DNA from: Aselliscus stoliczkanus
Taxonomy: Eukaryota; Chordata; Mammalia; Chiroptera; Hipposideridae
Direction of reading: 5' to 3'
Length of the DNA stretch: 64,000 nucleotides
NCBI GenBank assembly: GCA_033961575.1
Contig: CM066732.1
Location: forward strand, 82,912,687-82,976,686
Within the stretch, counting starts at the first letter, position 1. Every line of letters starts with the position of its first letter. Below are positions 60,241 through 64,000 of this stretch, piece by piece. Under the pieces are notes generated by a model that did no database searches, had not been told where the DNA came from, and saw only the letters and a program-made list of their open reading frames with translations. Both the position numbers and the translations under genes were made by a program.

Positions 60241-60642
60241 AGGTCTACTAATGATGACTACAAACTATTTTCAAAGTGATTGCTCCAATGTACACACCTA
60301 CAAGAAAGGGTGAGAGTTTGATTGCTTTGTATTCTGCCAAATCCAATATTGTCAGATATTAAGATTTTAAAAAATCTGATGGATATGATCTATCTCACTG
60401 TAGTTTTAATTTGCATCTTCCTGATTACTAATGAGATTAAGCATCTTTTTAGAATTATGTAAGTGCTTTGTACTCACATAGAATTCTTTTGTAAAATTAC
60501 TCTTTTTATTTTATCCATTTTTCTATTGAGTACTTTGGATTTTTAAAGTAATGATATGAAGAGTATTTACATATTCTAGATAATAATCCTTTATTGATTT
60601 TATGTGTTGTAAATATTTTCTCAAATTCTGGCTTGTTTTTTT

Positions 60643-60766
60643 TTTTTTTTTAGCTGAGCCATCCTGGCAGCTCAGCTCAGGCTGGGCATCGAACTGCTGT
60701 TGTTTAGAGCTCAGCTCGCACTCTTGAGCAAGCTCTTAGCCAACTGAGCCACTCGGTTGGCCTGCC
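60643..60766 (-). mobile_element. second SINE family copy, tRNA-derived, with 15-bp target duplication
   Basis: The antisense copy starts with poly-T, then 'agctgagccatcctggcagc', and ends 'aactgagccactcggttggc'. In sense it begins GCCAACCGAGTGGCTCAGTT, a tRNA-like head different from the other SINEs. The repeat ctggcttgttttttt is at 60628-60642 and 60767-60781. Its style resembles SINEs of rhinolophoid bats, but that is inference. Confidence 0.85.
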
Positions 60767-61060
60767 CTGGCTTGTTTTTTTACTCTCTTTAAGGTGTGTC
60801 TTGATGAACAGATATTAATATAGTCAAATTTATTCTTTTATTTTATTGTTGATGTATTTTGTATCTTATTAGGAAATCTTTTCCTACTTGAGATATAAAG
60901 ATATTCTCTTTTATTATCTTCTAAATGTTGTATAGTTTTGTCTCTCATCTATATACCTTTAATCTACCTAGAATTGATTTTTGTGTGTAATGTGATGCAG
61001 AGCTCCATTTTCACTTTGTTATTTCCATATGGATAGCTGTACATGACTCAGGAAGATCAT

Positions 61061-61291
61061 CAGTGGTTCTCAGTCAGAGGGGGATTTTGCTGCCTAGAGG
61101 ACACTTGACAATGTCTGAAGACAATTATGTTTGTCACAATGGGAAAGAGGGTGCTTCGGGTATCAAGTAGGTAGAGGCTGGGAGGCTGAAAAAAAAAAAA
61201 TCCCTGCCATTCACAGGACAGTCCCCAGCACACACCCACACCAAAGAACTATCCATCCCATTATCAAGAGTGCTGAGGTTGAGAAACTCTG
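61061..61291 (+). mobile_element. MER5A (non-autonomous hAT-Charlie)
   Basis: It starts cagtggttctcagtcagagg and ends 'gaggttgagaaactctg', with inverted ends. Internal blocks 'gacacttgacaatgtctgaa', 'gggtatcaagtaggtagagg' and 'cacaggacagtccccagcac' match MER5A. It carries an A12 run at about 61190. Confidence 0.9.
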
Positions 61292-61984
61292 GATTCAATT
61301 GTCCTTTGGTAACAAACAACCCCCAAATATTTTGAAAATAATGGTTATTTCTTTTTCACATTCATGTGAATTGATGGTTGACTGATGTTCTGTTCCCTTG
61401 TATAGATCACTGGCAATCTCATGGCAGACGGTACAAGGGAATGCAGTCAGAGCATGAATGCAATGGCTATACCAGGGATGTCACACATCTCTTGCTCTGA
61501 AATTTTTTTGGTCAAAATCAATGGCCTAACTTTCCACTCTAAGGACCTAGGGAATAAAGCAGATTAAACTGAAACTAAATATAAAAAAGGAGATAATGAA
61601 GATAAGAATGAAATTCAATGAAACAGACAAATGTCAAGTGTTCAAAAGCTATGTGTGGCCAGTGATTACCATCATGGACAACACAGGTAGAACCTTTCCA
61701 TCGTCACAGATAATTTTCTTAGAGAGTACTGAACTACAATCTGTAAGTGTATAGAAAATCTAAGGAATGATATCAATTTTCTTCACTGACATTAGAAAAA
61801 AACTGTATCTCAGAATGGCAGAAAATATGTATTTTTTTAATGTACATAGAATGTTCACTAAGACTATATATGCTGGTCCACTAAATAAGTCTCCATAGAT
61901 TTCAAAACTATTGAAATCTTACAAATAGCTCTATTCATAATATTAGTAAATCAGAAATTGATTTTAAAAATCTAAAAATTAAGG
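61292..61984. other. unassigned sequence
   Basis: No gene or named repeat recognised. Confidence 0.35.
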
Positions 61985-62895
61985 AACACAAGTCTAAAGA
62001 ATTACCTATCTAAAGAAAATTTTAAAAAAACATGTATCTAAAGAACCCAAAGGTGAAAGAAAAAAAAAATCATACAGGAAATTATTTTCAAATAAGTAAT
62101 AATTAAAATATATCAAAATTTGTAAGTAGTGTAGTGCTCACAGTGAAAATAATAATTTTAAATATTTATTTTAGCTCACAGTGAAATTAATAATTTTAAA
62201 TATTTATTTTAGCAAAGTGAAAGTTCTAAGAACCAATGGTTTAAGTTTCTTCTTTAGGAAAAACTTAAACCCAAACTTAATTTAAGAAAGAAAAGAATAA
62301 AGATAATGAAACTCAGTGAAACAAAAAATAGTCAAACAATAGAAAAAAATAAATGAACTCAAAAGTTATAATTTTAAAGATCAATGAAGTTGATAAATCT
62401 GCAAGTAAACATGCAAGAAAAAAAATAAGGAAGACACAAATAATCAATATCAACAATAAAAGGAAACATCACCATAGATCCTAAAGACATTAACAGAACA
62501 GTAAGCAAATATTGTAAACAATTTCATGTCAATAAATTCAACAACATAAACAAAATGGGCAAACTCCTTGAAAGATACAGTTCCAAATGTTACATAATGA
62601 TAAATTTTTAAAGCTCTAGATATCCAAAAAAGTAATTAACAACCTTTCGACAAAGTAACCTCCAGGCTTACCTAGATGGCTTTACAGATGAATTCTGTCA
62701 AGCATTTAAGAAAGAAAGAATACCAATTACACACAAACTCTTTCAGAACATAGAAAGTCGGCAATACTTTCTAACACATTTTATGAGGACAGTTTTACCC
62801 TGATACTAAAACCCAAAGACATGACAAGAACTGAAAATTAGAGACAAATACTATTTACGAATATAAACACAAACATCCTTAATATTAACAAGTCA
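61985..62895 (+). mobile_element. old L1 (L1M-class) ORF2 fragment, reverse transcriptase N-terminal part
   Basis: Degraded but ordered phrases: 'agatcaatgaagttgataaa', 'aacatgcaagaaaaaaaata', 'gatggctttacagatgaatt', 'cacacaaactctttcagaac' and 'cattttatgaggacagtttt', then 'accctgatactaaaaccc'. Contains a 38-bp tandem duplication near its left side (62136-62211). No open frame remains. Confidence 0.7.
62136..62211 (+). repeat. 38-bp tandem duplication, two copies
   Basis: 'gctcacagtgaaa(a/t)taataa' through 'aatatttattttag' occurs twice with period 38. The copies differ at one base. Confidence 0.93.
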
Positions 62896-64000
62896 TAGCC
62901 ATATAAATTATATAGATACACACATTCGTATACATATATGTTAACATATATTTATATTTAATGTAGTAATAACTTCCTTCCTTTCCAGTCAATACTTAGC
63001 TTACCTGTAATTGTGACTAAGATGAAGGTAGTAGAGATTTTGAGACACCCAATGTTAGTTGTGTCTCTGTGAGTATCTACCAAGTGGGGTCAAAAAGGGA
63101 GGAGTTCAAGCTAGAAAATGAGGAACTAGAGGAAAGAGGTAAAATGGAACAATGAGCTGAATATAATAAATAGGGATGAGAAGGACCCAAGCTTCACTAA
63201 GAGGAAAACAATGGACATTTTGTTGACTACAAATATGCAAAAAAAAGAATCAATTCACTTTTTCCTCATAAGTGAAGTGGTGGAAGCTTTAGGAATATTT
63301 TTAGGGACAAGGCTTGATTCTAAAGTCCTGGATTTTTGTACTTGTGTTTAGGCAATTTATTCCATTGGGAATACTATGTATAGGACCTTCCGCTGGTGTT
63401 ACTGTCTGTTTTTAAGGGTCCTACTGTGATACACTTAATTAATGGTGGTATACAACTACTAATAATACATGGCTACTGATTAGAGAATCTGGCTCTTTCA
63501 GAGTAGTTTGCATGTTTTCATTACAGGAATGTATAAAGTATATTAGCAATTTACATGATAATCTCTTCATGTTTCTGAGATTTCACATGAATGTGATAAT
63601 TTAGTGCTTCTTACCATATAGGGAAAGTAATTGCTATTTTGAATTTTAAATTGTGTACTTAGTAGATATTTTTAAAAGTGCTTTAAAACTTCACCCTGTT
63701 TTTACTACTGGGCTAGTAGTGCCTGTGTGAATACAGTTTCTTATTCTATATGTACAATAGAACAATGTAGTAAATCTATAAGTTCAGCAAATGTGGAGGC
63801 TTGTGTAGATTTTGCTTTTAGGTATTAAGAAGCACTGTTCTAAAAATAGTTAAAGAAGACAACATCTTAATATAGGTGTCTTAAATGCAGCATAAACCTC
63901 ACAAATTTGACTCCTGAACAGTTTGCATCTGTCTTAATTATGGTGAATGTATGCACCCAAACTTCTGAGTCCTCACGTACTGTGGATGAAATCGATAGGT
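62896..64000. other. unassigned sequence to window end
   Basis: No gene or named repeat recognised. A short TATA/CACA low-complexity stretch lies at 62915-62960. Confidence 0.35.

Larger units (their letters stand above)
59290..61060 (-). mobile_element. old L1 (L1M-class), 3' part, with two later insertions
   Basis: The reversed 3' UTR and ORF2 end are visible: 'ctatgttgatgtatttggct', 'tccactgtatgaatatatta', 'ttaatttgcatcttcctgat' and 'cctttattgattttatgtgt', then upstream ORF2 sequence after the SINE ('aatctacctagaattgattt'). Segments 59938-60240 and 60643-60766 are foreign. No frame survives. Confidence 0.7.

Noticed and set aside
1..64000. CRISPR arrays, operons, phage or bacterial genes
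   Set aside because: Composition, repeat types and lack of dense ORFs show mammalian nuclear DNA. The direct repeats found are microsatellites or target duplications.

Overview
The window is AT-rich vertebrate genomic DNA that looks non-genic or intronic. It is dominated by mammalian interspersed repeats, and I find no intact protein-coding gene. Several LINE-1 elements of laurasiatherian type, MIR SINEs, MaLR LTRs and MER5A identify a placental mammal. Lineage-specific tRNA-derived SINEs (start GGCCGGCCGAGTGGCG, end near GAGGGCCAGTGACACTGCC plus an A-rich tail) and a degraded D,D34D mariner suggest a bat, possibly Yinpterochiroptera. The order and family are inference from the SINE and L1 types.

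Layout. 1-7.1 kb: an LTR-like repeat, old L1 debris, a locally duplicated ~95-105 bp module and unassigned sequence. 7.1-11.3 kb: a decayed plus-strand L1 with a two-module 3' tail. 12.6-14.6 kb: a MIR split by a tRNA SINE, then an old L1 carrying a younger antisense L1 3' end with a perfect 10-bp target-site duplication (TSD). 15-23 kb: mostly unassigned, with MIRs, one SINE and microsatellites. 23.2-26.3 kb: a TA/CA microsatellite, a ~207-bp hairpin MITE, a full-length but broken mariner, a (GT)22 run and an orphan L1 5' UTR. 26.3-36.1 kb: mostly unassigned, with MIRs, LTR-like repeats and a young L1 3' end. 36.15-41.57 kb: a 5.4-kb minus-strand L1 with ORF1, ORF2, a perfect 12-bp TSD and an inserted SINE.

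43-48.4 kb: an ancient repeat, a (TGC)17 run, a SINE and a processed pseudogene of the ubiquitin-conjugating enzyme CDC34/UBE2R1. 50.3-51.9 kb: an old L1 carrying another repeat, and an MLT1-type LTR. 53.48 kb: a 65-bp candidate coding exon on the minus strand with near-consensus splice sites, the only hint of a host gene. 53.84-57.39 kb: a complete MaLR element (LTR-internal-LTR) flanked by the 5-bp duplication GGAAA and hit by at least three later insertions. 58-64 kb: SINEs, old L1s and MER5A.

No operon, CRISPR array, tRNA, rRNA or other cellular RNA gene was seen. Nothing here forms a new functional system. The most useful points are the candidate exon, the nested insertion chronology, the duplicated L1 3' tail, the mariner/MITE pair and the CDC34 retrocopy. 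Repeat family names come from recognition of consensus features, not from a database search.
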